DNA of 64,000 nt from Brenneria corticis (GTDB lineage Bacteria > Pseudomonadota > Gammaproteobacteria > Enterobacterales > Enterobacteriaceae). The stretch lies in the NCBI RefSeq assembly GCF_003115855.1, contig NZ_KZ819090.1, positions 17,646 through 81,645 of the forward strand. The letters run 5' to 3'. Position 1 is the first letter of the stretch. Each line of letters starts with the position of its first letter. Position numbers and translations under genes: made by a program. This document shows positions 24,479 to 33,987 of the stretch, in pieces. Below the pieces are notes generated by a model. The model saw nothing but the letters and a program-made list of their open reading frames with translations, did no database searches and was not told the origin of the DNA.

Positions 24479-25702
24479 TCAGATATCCAGCAGCAGACGA
24501 GTGGGATCTTCCAGCAACTCTTTCACCGTCACCAGGAAGCTTACGGATTCGCGTCCATCGATCAGGCGATGATCGTAGGAGAGCGCCAGATACATCATGG
24601 GCAGGATGACCACCTGACCGTCTACCGCCATCGGCCGATCTTTAATCGCATGCATGCCGAGGATGGCGCTTTGCGGCGGGTTGATGATCGGGGTGGACAT
24701 CAGTGAACCAAAGACGCCGCCGTTGGTGATGGTGAAATTACCGCCGGTCAGCTCTTCAACCGTCAACTTGCCGTCGCGGCCTTTTACCGCCAGCTCTTTG
24801 ATCTTCTTCTCGATGTCGGCCATGCTCAGCGCATCGACGTCATGCAGTACCGGGGTCACCAGACCGCGCGGCGTCGACACCGCGATGCTGACGTCGAAAT
24901 AGTTATGGTAAACCACATCTTCGCCGTCAATGGAGGCGTTGACTTCCGGGAAGCGCTTCAGCGCTTCAACCACCGCTTTGAGGTAGAAAGACATAAAGCC
25001 CAAGCGGACGCCGTGGCGCTTCTCGAACACCTCGCCGTACTGCTTGCGCAGGTCCATAATGGGCTTCATATTGACTTCGTTGAACGTGGTCAGCATGGCG
25101 GTGCTGTTTTTCGCTTCCAGCAGACGTTCCGCCACCCGTTTGCGCAGGCGCGTCATCGGTACGCGTTTCTCGCTGCGCGCGCCCAGCGCCGGGGCCGGAG
25201 TTGACGGCGCGGCGGGTTTATCCTCTTTCCTGGCCTCTTGTTTGCTCGCGGCCAGATGCTTGTCAACGTCTTCCCGGGTGATGCGTCCCCCGACGCCGCT
25301 GCCTTTAATGGCGGCGGCATCCAGATCGTGCTCGGCAATCAGACGGCGAATAGCCGGACTGAGCGCGTCGCTGCTCTGCTCTTCCAGCGCGGCCGTGTGG
25401 CGCTGCGCCGGATTGGCCTCTTTGGTCTGCGACTTTTCACTGGTTTCCTTACCGGAGCTGTCGCCCCGGCGCAGGCGGCCCAGCACCTGACGCGCCGTCA
25501 CCGTGGCGCCTTCCTCTTCCAGCACCGCATCCAGAATGCCGGCTTCGGATGCCGGCACTTCCAGTATGACTTTGTCGGTTTCAATTTCGACCAGCACCTC
25601 ATCGCGCTGGACGCTATCGCCCGGTTTTTTATGCCAGGTCGCCACCGTGGCGTCAGCGACGGATTCGGGCAGGTCGGGGACGAGAATATCTACGCTACTC
25701 AT
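24479..25702 (-). CDS. sucB: 2-oxoglutarate dehydrogenase E2 (dihydrolipoyl succinyltransferase)
   Basis: Core of the 2-oxoglutarate dehydrogenase complex. It has 407 aa. The lipoyl domain spans residues 1-80 with the lipoylated Lys44 (EIETDKVILEVPA). A charged linker leads to the subunit-binding domain at about 112-150 (ALSPAIRRLIAEHDLD). The catalytic acyltransferase domain covers about 175-407 with His378 and Asp382 in YDHRLIDGRE. It lies 15 bases after sucA. Confidence 0.98.
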   Translation of the reverse strand: MSSVDILVPDLPESVADATVATWHKKPGDSVQRDEVLVEIETDKVILEVPASEAGILDAVLEEEGATVTARQVLGRLRRGDSSGKETSEKSQTKEANPAQRHTAALEEQSSDALSPAIRRLIAEHDLDAAAIKGSGVGGRITREDVDKHLAASKQEARKEDKPAAPSTPAPALGARSEKRVPMTRLRKRVAERLLEAKNSTAMLTTFNEVNMKPIMDLRKQYGEVFEKRHGVRLGFMSFYLKAVVEALKRFPEVNASIDGEDVVYHNYFDVSIAVSTPRGLVTPVLHDVDALSMADIEKKIKELAVKGRDGKLTVEELTGGNFTITNGGVFGSLMSTPIINPPQSAILGMHAIKDRPMAVDGQVVILPMMYLALSYDHRLIDGRESVSFLVTVKELLEDPTRLLLDI

Positions 25703-25717
25703 TATCTATCCTTTTAT

Positions 25718-28525
25718 TTAATCAACGTTCAGCGCGTCATTAACCAGATCTTGCTGCTGTTTCTGGTGTACGGAAAAATAGCCCACCGCGGGTGAGGCGG
25801 AAGCTGGACGTCCGGCGTAACGTAAAGAAGCCCCAAACGGAATAACTTCACGGAAATGATGCTGGCTGCAATACCAGGCCCCCTGATTCAGCGGCTCTTC
25901 CTGACACCACACGAAATCGTGCACCTGGGAGAATGGCTCCAGCGCCTCCTGCACCGCCTGGTGCGGGAAGGGATAAAGCTGCTCGATACGCACTACAGCG
26001 ACATCTTTTTGATCATTTTTGCGCCGCTGCTCCACCAGATCATAATAAACCTTGCCGGAACAGAGCACGACGCGTTTGACCGCCTTAGGATCCAGATCGT
26101 CGACTTCGCCAATCGCCGGCTGGAAATGGCCGTCGGCCAGATCTTCCAGCGAGGAGATCGCCAGCGGATGGCGCAACAGCGATTTCGGCGACATGACGAT
26201 CAGCGGACGACGCATACCGCGCAGCGCCTGACGACGCAGCATGTGATACACCTGGGCCGGCGTGGAAGGAATGCACACCTGCATATTCTGTTCGGCGCAC
26301 AGTTGCAGGTAGCGTTCGAGCCTGGCCGAGGAGTGTTCCGGCCCCTGCCCTTCATAGCCGTGCGGCAGCAGCATCACCAGCCCGCACATCCGTCCCCACT
26401 TTTGTTCGCCGGAACTGATGAACTGGTCGATAACCACCTGCGCGCCGTTGGCGAAGTCGCCGAACTGCGCTTCCCAGATGGTCAGGGTGCGCGGCTCCGC
26501 CGTGGCATAGCCGTATTCAAACGCCAGCACCGCCTCTTCGGAGAGCACCGAGTCCCAGACGTTGAACGTTCCCTGCGCGTTATGCACATGTTCCAACGGC
26601 GTATAGCCGGAACCGTTCTTCTGATTATGCACCACCGCATGGCGATGGAAGAAGGTGCCGCGGCCGGTGTCTTCACCCGACAGACGTATCGAAATCCCCT
26701 CGTCGACCAGCGTGGCGTACGACAGCATTTCCGCCGCGCCCCAGTCAAACGGCTTATTGCCGTTCGCCATCTCCGCCCGGTCGTTATACACCTTGGCGAC
26801 CCGCGGCTGCATTTCTATCGCCTCCGGGATCTGGCTGATGCGCTTGGCCAGCTCCTGCAAACGCTTCATCTCGACCTTGTTGGGATAGGGTTCGTCCCAC
26901 TCGTGGTTCAGATAGGGCGACCAGGTGAAGGACTGCATGTCCATCTCGCGCCACTCTTCCACCACGCAGTCGCCGCCGTCCAGCGCGTCGCGGTACAGGT
27001 TGACCAGCTCGGTGGCGTCTTCCAGCGTGACCACCTGCTGCTGTTCCAGACGGTCCGCATACACTTTGCGCGGCGTCGGATGTTTTTTGATTTTCTGATA
27101 CATCATCGGCTGGGTGGCGCTGGGCTCGTCCGCCTCGTTATGACCGTGCCGACGGTAGCAGATCAGATCGATAAACACGTCGCGCTTAAAGGTGTTGCGG
27201 AAATCCAGCGCCAGACGGGTAACGAACGCCACCGCTTCCGGATCGTCCGAATTAACGTGGAAAATGGGCGCCTGCACCATTTTACCGATATCGGTGCAGT
27301 ATTCCGTGGAGCGAATATCCAGCAGGTTCGAGGTGGTGAAACCGATACGGTTGTTGATGACGATACGCAGCGTGCCGCCGACTTCATAGCCGCGCACCTT
27401 GGACATGTTGAGCGTTTCCTGCACCACGCCCTGCCCGCTGATGGCCGCATCGCCATGAATGGTCACCGGCAGCACCAGCGTATCAACCGGATTATCCAGC
27501 CGGTCGAGCCGGGCGCGCACCGAGCCGGTCACCACCGGGCTGACGATCTCCAGGTGGGAAGGGTTGAACGCCAGCGCCAGATGCACCAGCCCGCCTTCCG
27601 TTTCCAGATCGGAGGAGAATCCCTGATGGTATTTCACATCGCCGGTGCCCAGGTGCTCTTTATGCTTGCCGGAGAATTCATCGAACAAATCCTGCGGTTT
27701 TTTCCCCACCACGTTGACCAGCACGTTGAGGCGGCCGCGGTGCGCCATGCCGAGGACCACTTCGCGCGTGCCGTTTTTGCCCGCATGACGAACCATCTCT
27801 TTCAGCATCGGCACCAGGGCGTCGCCCCCTTCCAGCGAGAAGCGCTTGGCGCCGGGGAACTTGGCGCCGAGGTAACGCTCCAGGCCTTCCGCCGCGGTCA
27901 GCTCCTTCAGGAAACACCTTTTCTCTTCGGCGCTGAACGAGGGCTGCCCCACCACCGACTCGATACGGTGCTGGATCCAGCGTTTTTCTTCCGTATTGGT
28001 GATGTGCATATACTCCGCGCCGATCGGCCCGCAGTAGGTCTGTTTCAACGCCTGATACAGTTCGCCCAGCTGCATGGTGTCCTTGCCGATGGCGAACGAC
28101 CCCACGTTAAAGGTTTCCTGCAAATCATCCTGCGTCAGATTGTGGTAATCGAGATCCAGTTCGGGCACCGGGATCTGGGGGCGCAAATTCAAGGGATCGA
28201 GATTAGCCTGCTGGTGGCCGCGAAAGCGGAAGGCGTTGATAAGCTGCAACACCTTGACCTGCTTCGCATCGCTGTCAGGGTCGGTAACCGATGAGGTGTG
28301 ACGTGAAGACTCTTTCGCCAGGCGGCGAAAATATTCACGGGTTTTGGAGTGGAGTTGATCCGGTTTAATCCCAGCCGTAGGCAACTGCTGGAAAATCGAT
28401 CGCCAGCTGAGATCGATGGAATCCGGGTCGGTTAAAAAATCTTCATAGAGCTGCTCTATGTAGGACTGGTTCGCGCCCGCCAGATAGGAGGAATCCAGCC
28501 AGGCCTTCATTGCGCCGTTCTGCAT
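25718..28525 (-). CDS. sucA: 2-oxoglutarate dehydrogenase E1 component
   Basis: Thiamine-diphosphate enzyme that decarboxylates 2-oxoglutarate and passes the succinyl group to SucB. It has 935 aa (E. coli 933). MQNGAMKAWLDSSYLAGANQ is the conserved E2-binding N terminus, GMAHRGRLNVLVNVVGKKP lies in the active site, and the ThDP region includes GDAAISGQGVVQE. Two adjacent ATGs exist (28528 and 28525); the second is used by homology and gives the better distance to GGGA. Confidence 0.98.
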   Translation of the reverse strand: MQNGAMKAWLDSSYLAGANQSYIEQLYEDFLTDPDSIDLSWRSIFQQLPTAGIKPDQLHSKTREYFRRLAKESSRHTSSVTDPDSDAKQVKVLQLINAFRFRGHQQANLDPLNLRPQIPVPELDLDYHNLTQDDLQETFNVGSFAIGKDTMQLGELYQALKQTYCGPIGAEYMHITNTEEKRWIQHRIESVVGQPSFSAEEKRCFLKELTAAEGLERYLGAKFPGAKRFSLEGGDALVPMLKEMVRHAGKNGTREVVLGMAHRGRLNVLVNVVGKKPQDLFDEFSGKHKEHLGTGDVKYHQGFSSDLETEGGLVHLALAFNPSHLEIVSPVVTGSVRARLDRLDNPVDTLVLPVTIHGDAAISGQGVVQETLNMSKVRGYEVGGTLRIVINNRIGFTTSNLLDIRSTEYCTDIGKMVQAPIFHVNSDDPEAVAFVTRLALDFRNTFKRDVFIDLICYRRHGHNEADEPSATQPMMYQKIKKHPTPRKVYADRLEQQQVVTLEDATELVNLYRDALDGGDCVVEEWREMDMQSFTWSPYLNHEWDEPYPNKVEMKRLQELAKRISQIPEAIEMQPRVAKVYNDRAEMANGNKPFDWGAAEMLSYATLVDEGISIRLSGEDTGRGTFFHRHAVVHNQKNGSGYTPLEHVHNAQGTFNVWDSVLSEEAVLAFEYGYATAEPRTLTIWEAQFGDFANGAQVVIDQFISSGEQKWGRMCGLVMLLPHGYEGQGPEHSSARLERYLQLCAEQNMQVCIPSTPAQVYHMLRRQALRGMRRPLIVMSPKSLLRHPLAISSLEDLADGHFQPAIGEVDDLDPKAVKRVVLCSGKVYYDLVEQRRKNDQKDVAVVRIEQLYPFPHQAVQEALEPFSQVHDFVWCQEEPLNQGAWYCSQHHFREVIPFGASLRYAGRPASASPAVGYFSVHQKQQQDLVNDALNVD

Positions 28526-28708
28526 CATGATCCCTTAAGCTAATAAGCTTCAGTTTTCGCCGTGGTTAACATGTCATCGTGCCGTATAAAATCAGTTACC
28601 ATAAAGGGTTCACTTGCCGTACGTCAGTACCGGCGGGGAATCCATTACCCGTTAAGGAACCTTTAAAAACCGGTTCTGGCGCCTGAGCCCGCTTTTAAAG
28701 GTTTCCTG

Positions 28709-28740
28709 TCATCCTCCGCCGCATGCGCCGCGGAGGATGA
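28709..28740 (-). other. 11-bp perfect hairpin between sdhB and sucA
   Basis: TCATCCTCCGC (28709-28719) pairs with GCGGAGGATGA (28730-28740), beginning 36 bases after the sdhB stop; the loop region is itself palindromic (GGCGCATGCGCC-like). The 248-base sdhB-sucA gap also has room for the separate suc promoter known in E. coli. Confidence 0.7.
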
Positions 28741-28776
28741 TATCCATAACAATCCGCTAATTAAACAACGCGCTGG

Positions 28777-29493
28777 TTACGCGCTCCGCTGCAACAGCAT
28801 GGACTTAATGTGGCCGATCGCCCGCGTCGGGTTAAGCCCTTTCGGACAAACACTGACGCAATTCATAATGCTGTGACAGCGGAATACGCTGAAAGCATCG
28901 TCCAGATTCTCCAGTCTGGGCTGGGTTTCCGTATCGCGACTGTCGATCAGAAAGCGGTACGCGGCCAGCAGGCCCGCCGGCCCGACGAACTTGTCCGGGT
29001 TCCACCAGAACGACGGACAAGAGGTTGAACAACAGGCGCACATGATGCATTCATATAAGCCATCCAGTTTCGCGCGCTGCTCCGGCGACTGCAAATGTTC
29101 GCGCGCCGGAGGATTTCTCCCATTATTCAACAGGTAAGGCTTTATTTTCTCATATTGGGCATAGAATTGCCCCATGTCCACCACCAAATCACGCACCACC
29201 GGCAATCCGGGCAACGGGCGGACGACGATTTTATGGTTTCCGCGCCGCAGCGCCGAAATCGGCGTGATGCAGGCCAGCCCGTTTTTACCGTTCATATTAA
29301 CACCGTCCGAGCCGCAAACGCCCTCGCGGCATGAACGGCGGAACGACAGCGTCGGGTCCTGTTCCTTCAGCAGAATCAGCGCGTCCAGCAGCATCATGTC
29401 ACGCCCCTCTTCCGCTTCCAACCGGTAGTCCTGCATCCGCGGCGCATCATCCACGTCCGGGTTATAACGATAAATAGAAAATTCGAGTTTCAT
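28777..29493 (-). CDS. sdhB: Succinate dehydrogenase iron-sulfur subunit
   Basis: Carries the [2Fe-2S], [4Fe-4S] and [3Fe-4S] clusters that pass electrons from SdhA to ubiquinone. It has 238 aa, the E. coli length, with the start at MKLEFSIYRYNPD; the extra upstream Met at 29496 is not needed. Cluster ligands are visible in FRRSCREGVCGSDG, CIMCACCSTSCPSFWW and CHSIMNCVSVCPKGLNP. Confidence 0.98.
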   Translation of the reverse strand: MKLEFSIYRYNPDVDDAPRMQDYRLEAEEGRDMMLLDALILLKEQDPTLSFRRSCREGVCGSDGVNMNGKNGLACITPISALRRGNHKIVVRPLPGLPVVRDLVVDMGQFYAQYEKIKPYLLNNGRNPPAREHLQSPEQRAKLDGLYECIMCACCSTSCPSFWWNPDKFVGPAGLLAAYRFLIDSRDTETQPRLENLDDAFSVFRCHSIMNCVSVCPKGLNPTRAIGHIKSMLLQRSA

Positions 29494-29510
29494 CAATCAA
29501 TCCCCCGCAA

Positions 29511-31277
29511 TTAATAAGTACGCACTTTCGGCGGAAAGGCCGGGCGCAGTTTAGGCTGCATGTTCACCGCACGGCGCGTCATGCTATCGGTTTGCGGCAG
29601 ATACAACGAATGACATAACCAGTTTTCATCATCACGATCGGGATAGTCGAAACGGCTGTGCGCCCCGCGGCTTTCGGTGCGGAAATTGGCGGAAACCGCC
29701 GTCGCATACGCGGTTTCCATCAGATTATCCAGCTCCAGACATTCAACGCGCTGGGTATTGAATTCGGTGGAATTATCGTCCAGACGGGCATTTTTCAGCC
29801 GCTCGCGGATCGTTTTCAGCTCTTCCAGACCTTTCGCCATGGCGTCTCCCTCGCGGAATACCGAGAAGTTATGCTGCATGCAGGATTGCAGCGCCTTGCG
29901 GATTTCCACCGGATCTTCGCCCGAGGACGTGTTGTTCCAGCGGTTAAGACGTTCGAGGGAGGCTTCAATATCCGACTCGCTGGCGTCGCGGCTTGCGCCC
30001 TGCTCATCCAGCGACTCATGCAAATGCATTCCCGCCGCCCGGCCGAACACCACCAGATCGAGCAGCGAGTTACCGCCCAGGCGGTTGGCGCCATGCACCG
30101 AAACGCAGGCGATCTCCCCCACGGCGAACAGGCCGGGGATCGGCACATCTTCCCCTTTTTCGTTCACCGTCAGCGCCTGGCCGCTGACTTTGGTCGGAAT
30201 GCCGCCCATCATATAGTGACAGGTGGGAATAACCGGGATCGGTTCTTTCACCGGATCGACGTGAGCAAAGGTGCGGGACAGCTCAAGAATGCCCGGCAGG
30301 CGGGATTCCAGCACTTCTTTACCCAGGTGGTCCAGCTTCAGCTTGGCATGCGGCCCCCAGGGTCCTTCGCAACCGCGCCCTTCGCGGATTTCGATCATAA
30401 TCGAACGGGCCACCACGTCGCGGCCGGCCAGATCTTTGGCGTTCGGCGCGTAGCGTTCCATAAAGCGTTCGCCGTGCTTATTCAGCAGGTATCCCCCTTC
30501 GCCGCGACAGCCTTCGGTCACCAGCACCCCGGCGCCGGCGATCCCCGTCGGATGGAACTGCCACATTTCCATATCCTGCACCGGCACGCCGGCGCGTAAC
30601 GCCATGCCGACGCCGTCGCCGGTATTGATGTGCGCATTGGTGGTGGACTGATAAATACGCCCCGCGCCGCCGGTGGCCAGTATGGTGGCGCGCGCTTTGA
30701 AATAGACCACTTCGCCGCTTTCGATACAGATGGCGGTGCATCCCACCACCGCGCCATCCTGATTTTTCACCAGATCGAGCGCGTACCATTCGGAAAAGAT
30801 GGTGGTGTGATTTTTCAGATTCTGCTGGTATAGCGTATGCAGCAGGGCGTGGCCGGTGCGGTCGGCCGCCGCCGCGGTACGGGCGGCCTGTTCGCCGCCG
30901 AAATTCCTGGATTGTCCGCCGAACGGACGCTGATAGATTTTGCCGTCGTCCAGACGGGAAAACGGCAGTCCCATATGTTCCAGCTCCAGCACCGCTTCCG
31001 GACCGGTTTTGCACATATATTCAATCGCGTCCTGATCGCCGATGTAGTCGGAACCTTTCACGGTGTCATACATATGCCATTCCCAGTTGTCTTCATGGGT
31101 ATTGCCCAGCGCGACGGTGATGCCCCCCTGCGCGGACACGGTATGGGAACGGGTTGGAAAGACTTTGGATAACAGGGCGCAGGAGAGGCCCATCTGGGAT
31201 ATTTGCAGCGCGGCGCGCATACCTGCGCCGCCCGCGCCGACCACAACAGCATCAAACTCTCTGACTGGCAAATTCAT
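29511..31277 (-). CDS. sdhA: Succinate dehydrogenase flavoprotein subunit
   Basis: Oxidises succinate to fumarate on a covalently bound FAD. It has 588 aa, as in E. coli. The dinucleotide motif VVVGAGGAGMRAAL is at residues 11-24, and the flavinylated His45 is in TRSHTVSAQGG. Substrate and catalytic residues lie in HPTGIAGAGVLVTEGCRGEG. The start at 31277 (MNLPVREFDA) overlaps the sdhD stop by one base (TAATG); an upstream start 4 codons earlier is not conserved. Confidence 0.98.
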   Translation of the reverse strand: MNLPVREFDAVVVGAGGAGMRAALQISQMGLSCALLSKVFPTRSHTVSAQGGITVALGNTHEDNWEWHMYDTVKGSDYIGDQDAIEYMCKTGPEAVLELEHMGLPFSRLDDGKIYQRPFGGQSRNFGGEQAARTAAAADRTGHALLHTLYQQNLKNHTTIFSEWYALDLVKNQDGAVVGCTAICIESGEVVYFKARATILATGGAGRIYQSTTNAHINTGDGVGMALRAGVPVQDMEMWQFHPTGIAGAGVLVTEGCRGEGGYLLNKHGERFMERYAPNAKDLAGRDVVARSIMIEIREGRGCEGPWGPHAKLKLDHLGKEVLESRLPGILELSRTFAHVDPVKEPIPVIPTCHYMMGGIPTKVSGQALTVNEKGEDVPIPGLFAVGEIACVSVHGANRLGGNSLLDLVVFGRAAGMHLHESLDEQGASRDASESDIEASLERLNRWNNTSSGEDPVEIRKALQSCMQHNFSVFREGDAMAKGLEELKTIRERLKNARLDDNSTEFNTQRVECLELDNLMETAYATAVSANFRTESRGAHSRFDYPDRDDENWLCHSLYLPQTDSMTRRAVNMQPKLRPAFPPKVRTY

Positions 31278-31624
31278 TACGCCCCCCACACCACAATTGT
31301 TCCATAAATGACGTACACCAACAGCGCAACCACAATCGCCAACTGTAAAGTCAGGCGCAGGGCCAGCGGTTTAATGTAGTCGGTCAGCACCTGCCACATC
31401 CCTATCCACGCATGCACCAGGATGGAAAATAACGTAAGCAGGGTGAATACCTTGGTGAGAGCCATAGCGAAAAAATCGCGCCAGACCGGGTAGGTGATTT
31501 CGTCGACGGCGATAATAAAGCCAATCAGATAAATCACATACAGAACAATGACGATGGCGGAAGCGCGAATCAGCAACCAATCCTGTACGCCATTGCGTCC
31601 TAACGCAGAAGCATTGCTTACCAT
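31277..31624 (-). CDS. sdhD: Succinate dehydrogenase membrane anchor SdhD
   Basis: Membrane subunit that with SdhC binds haem b and ubiquinone. It has 115 aa and three helices, equal to E. coli. It begins MVSNASALGRNGVQDWLLIR. The ubiquinone-contacting Tyr lies in MWQVLTDYIKPLALR. The start overlaps the sdhC stop by 7 bases. A longer in-frame reading upstream (to 31786) runs through sdhC and is not real. Confidence 0.97.
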   Translation of the reverse strand: MVSNASALGRNGVQDWLLIRASAIVIVLYVIYLIGFIIAVDEITYPVWRDFFAMALTKVFTLLTLFSILVHAWIGMWQVLTDYIKPLALRLTLQLAIVVALLVYVIYGTIVVWGA

Positions 31625-32007
31625 ACGAGGACTCCAGCCAGAAGTGAAAGCGCGACGGTGATGACAAAAGAGATATTCGCCGAACGTTTGCCAGCAACAA
31701 GGTCCTCTTCTATATAGCCAAAATCCATCATCAGATGACGCAGACCGCCGACAATATGGTAAGCCAGCGCGGTGAGGATGCCCCAAACGACAAATTTGAC
31801 GATAACGCTATCCAGCATTTCCGCCGCCCGCAGGAAGCCCTCCGCGGAAGAAAGGGAGAGTCCCAACAGCCACAGCAGGATGCCGACAGCGACAAAGGTG
31901 ATAACGCCGGAGACGCGGTGGAGAATGGATGCTATCGCAGTAACGGGAAACTGGATCGTCTGCAGATCCAAATTAACAGGTCTTTGTTTTTTCACGAATA
32001 TGCCCAC
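31618..32007 (-). CDS. sdhC: Succinate dehydrogenase cytochrome b556 subunit
   Basis: Three-helix membrane subunit holding haem b and the quinone site. It has 129 aa when started at GTG 32007 (MGIFVKKQRPVNLDLQ), equal in length to E. coli SdhC. The quinone-site Ser27 and Arg31 (ASILHRVSG) and the haem ligand His84 (ALAYHIVGG) fall at the same numbers as in E. coli, which supports this start. The frame is open further upstream to an ATG at 32070, but that extension is not conserved. Confidence 0.93.
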   Translation of the reverse strand: MGIFVKKQRPVNLDLQTIQFPVTAIASILHRVSGVITFVAVGILLWLLGLSLSSAEGFLRAAEMLDSVIVKFVVWGILTALAYHIVGGLRHLMMDFGYIEEDLVAGKRSANISFVITVALSLLAGVLVW

Positions 32008-32653
32008 ACAGCTTTTATTATTGTATCTTCCTCCGGACCTGAATGAGGTCAGACAGCATAAATGTCGCAAACCTGGAAGCGGGTTTACGCTACGCGCTCA
32101 AACATCAACGTTCCGGTGTCTAACTGCGCATCATTCATACTGGGTGGCTCCTACGACAGGGGATTCCGGAGACCTGTCCGAAGTATAGGTACTTCACATT
32201 CTTATTACAAATCCCATACAAATTGTTTGGTGACATTTCCCCGGAATAGTGATTGTCATCACGAATTTCACAATTTATACAAATACAATCATCTCGTTTG
32301 ACAAAATTTCAACATTTAAATTACAACTAGCGCGCTAAACTCCCTATGATGTAGTAACGCTCAGCGGTTATTCTTTCCCACCGGCATAACTTATGTAAAA
32401 GTGGGGACAAGAGAAGCCACGTAAAAGTTAGCACTACTGGCTATGATTAGTTCAGAGAATGGTTAATTATCTGGAGAACGATGTTTTCATCCTGAATGTG
32501 GCTGGCGGCTCGCCATAGCCCGACTCTGTCCCCTACGGACGACGCTGTCGCGACAGAACAGAGTTTCGCTGGTTGGTTATTGATCCGGTGTACAGGCATG
32601 ACGGTATTTCTTCGGTGGAAAATTTTAAAATTAAAGCGCTAAGGAGACTGTAA
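32008..32653. other. Divergent regulatory region between sdhC and gltA
   Basis: A 646-base stretch with no supportable gene. It must carry the promoters of sdhCDAB-sucABCD (minus) and gltA (plus). An AT-rich block at 32200-32350 is typical for promoters of this pair, which is repressed by ArcA and activated by CRP in E. coli. I found no unambiguous operator. The segment 32520-32600 is GC-richer leader of gltA. Confidence 0.6.
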
Positions 32654-33940
32654 ATGGCTGATAAAAAAGCAACGCTTACTCTAGATGGTAAAGATCCGAT
32701 TGAACTGAACGTTCTCTCCGGCACGTTGGGATATGATGAAATAGATATCCGCCCCCTCGGCTCCAAAGGCTTATTCACCTTCGATCCCGGCTTTACCTCA
32801 ACGGCATCCTGCGAATCCAAAATCACCTATATCGACGGTGAGGAAGGCATTTTATTGCACCGCGGCTACCCGATTGCCCAGTTGGCGGAAAAATCCAACT
32901 ATCTTGAAGTGTGTTACATCCTGCTGTTCGGCGAAGCGCCGACGCCGGAGCAATACGAAACCTTTAAAACCACCGTCACCCGCCATACCATGATCCATGA
33001 ACAGATCACCCGTCTGTTCCACGGTTTCCGCCGTGACTCGCACCCCATGGCGGTGCTGTGCGGCGTAACCGGCGCGCTGGCGGCGTTCTACCACGACTCT
33101 CTGGATATCAGTATCGATCGCCATCGTGAAATCGCCGCCTACCGACTGCTGTCTAAAATGCCGACCGTCGCCGCGATGTGTTACAAGTATTCATTGGGCC
33201 AACCCTTTGTTTATCCGAGAAACGACCTCTCTTACGCCGGCAACTTCCTGCATATGATGTTCTCCACGCCCTGCGAGGAATATGTGGTAAACCCGGTGCT
33301 GGAACGGGCGATGGATCGCATTCTGATCCTGCACGCCGACCATGAGCAGAATGCGTCGACGTCAACCGTGCGCACCGCCGGCTCTTCCGGCGCCAATCCG
33401 TTCGCCTGTATCGCCGCGGGGATCGCGTCGCTATGGGGCCCCGCGCACGGCGGCGCCAACGAAGCCTGTTTACGCATGCTGGAAGAGATCAGCTCCGTTG
33501 AGCATATCCCGGCCTTTATCGAACGCGCCAAAGATAAAAATGACTCTTTCCGTCTGATGGGCTTCGGTCACCGGGTGTATAAAAACCATGACCCGCGCGC
33601 CACCGTGATGCGCGAAACCTGCCACGAAGTGCTGAGGGAGCTGGGCCGCAAAGACGATTTGCTGGAAGTGGCCATGGAGCTGGAAAACATCGCCCTGAAC
33701 GATCCGTACTTTATCGAGAAGAAACTCTATCCGAACGTCGATTTCTACTCGGGCATTATTCTGAAAGCGATGGGCATTCCGTCCTCCATGTTCACCGTCA
33801 TCTTCGCCATGGCGCGCACGGTCGGCTGGATCGCCCACTGGAATGAAATGCACGAAGACGGCATCAAGATCGCTCGTCCGCGTCAGCTGTACACCGGCTA
33901 CGATAAACGCGACTTTAAATCCAATCTGCCGAAAGATTGA
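32654..33940 (+). CDS. gltA: Citrate synthase (type II, NADH-regulated)
   Basis: First TCA reaction: oxaloacetate plus acetyl-CoA gives citrate. It has 428 aa (E. coli 427). The citrate-synthase signature GFGHRVYKNHDPRA holds one of the catalytic histidines; a second lies in WGPAHGGANEACL; the catalytic Asp lies in NVDFYSGIILKAMG. AAGGAG precedes the ATG. Divergent from the sdh-suc operon. Confidence 0.98.
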   Translation: MADKKATLTLDGKDPIELNVLSGTLGYDEIDIRPLGSKGLFTFDPGFTSTASCESKITYIDGEEGILLHRGYPIAQLAEKSNYLEVCYILLFGEAPTPEQYETFKTTVTRHTMIHEQITRLFHGFRRDSHPMAVLCGVTGALAAFYHDSLDISIDRHREIAAYRLLSKMPTVAAMCYKYSLGQPFVYPRNDLSYAGNFLHMMFSTPCEEYVVNPVLERAMDRILILHADHEQNASTSTVRTAGSSGANPFACIAAGIASLWGPAHGGANEACLRMLEEISSVEHIPAFIERAKDKNDSFRLMGFGHRVYKNHDPRATVMRETCHEVLRELGRKDDLLEVAMELENIALNDPYFIEKKLYPNVDFYSGIILKAMGIPSSMFTVIFAMARTVGWIAHWNEMHEDGIKIARPRQLYTGYDKRDFKSNLPKD

Positions 33941-33959
33941 GCGGTTTAGTCTGGTAGCG

Positions 33960-33987
33960 CGAAGGCCGGAGATCCCGGCCTTTTTAC
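33960..33987 (+). terminator. Rho-independent terminator after gltA
   Basis: AAGGCCGG (33962-33969) and CCGGCC-TT pair around AGATC and are followed by a T-run on the plus strand. It overlaps the nei stop region, so it separates the convergent genes. Confidence 0.85.

Noticed and set aside
25856..28294. An 812-codon plus-strand open frame opposite sucA
   Set aside because: sucA on the minus strand is certain from homology; the antisense product is His/Arg/Gln-rich and has no family. It is a high-GC third-position artefact.
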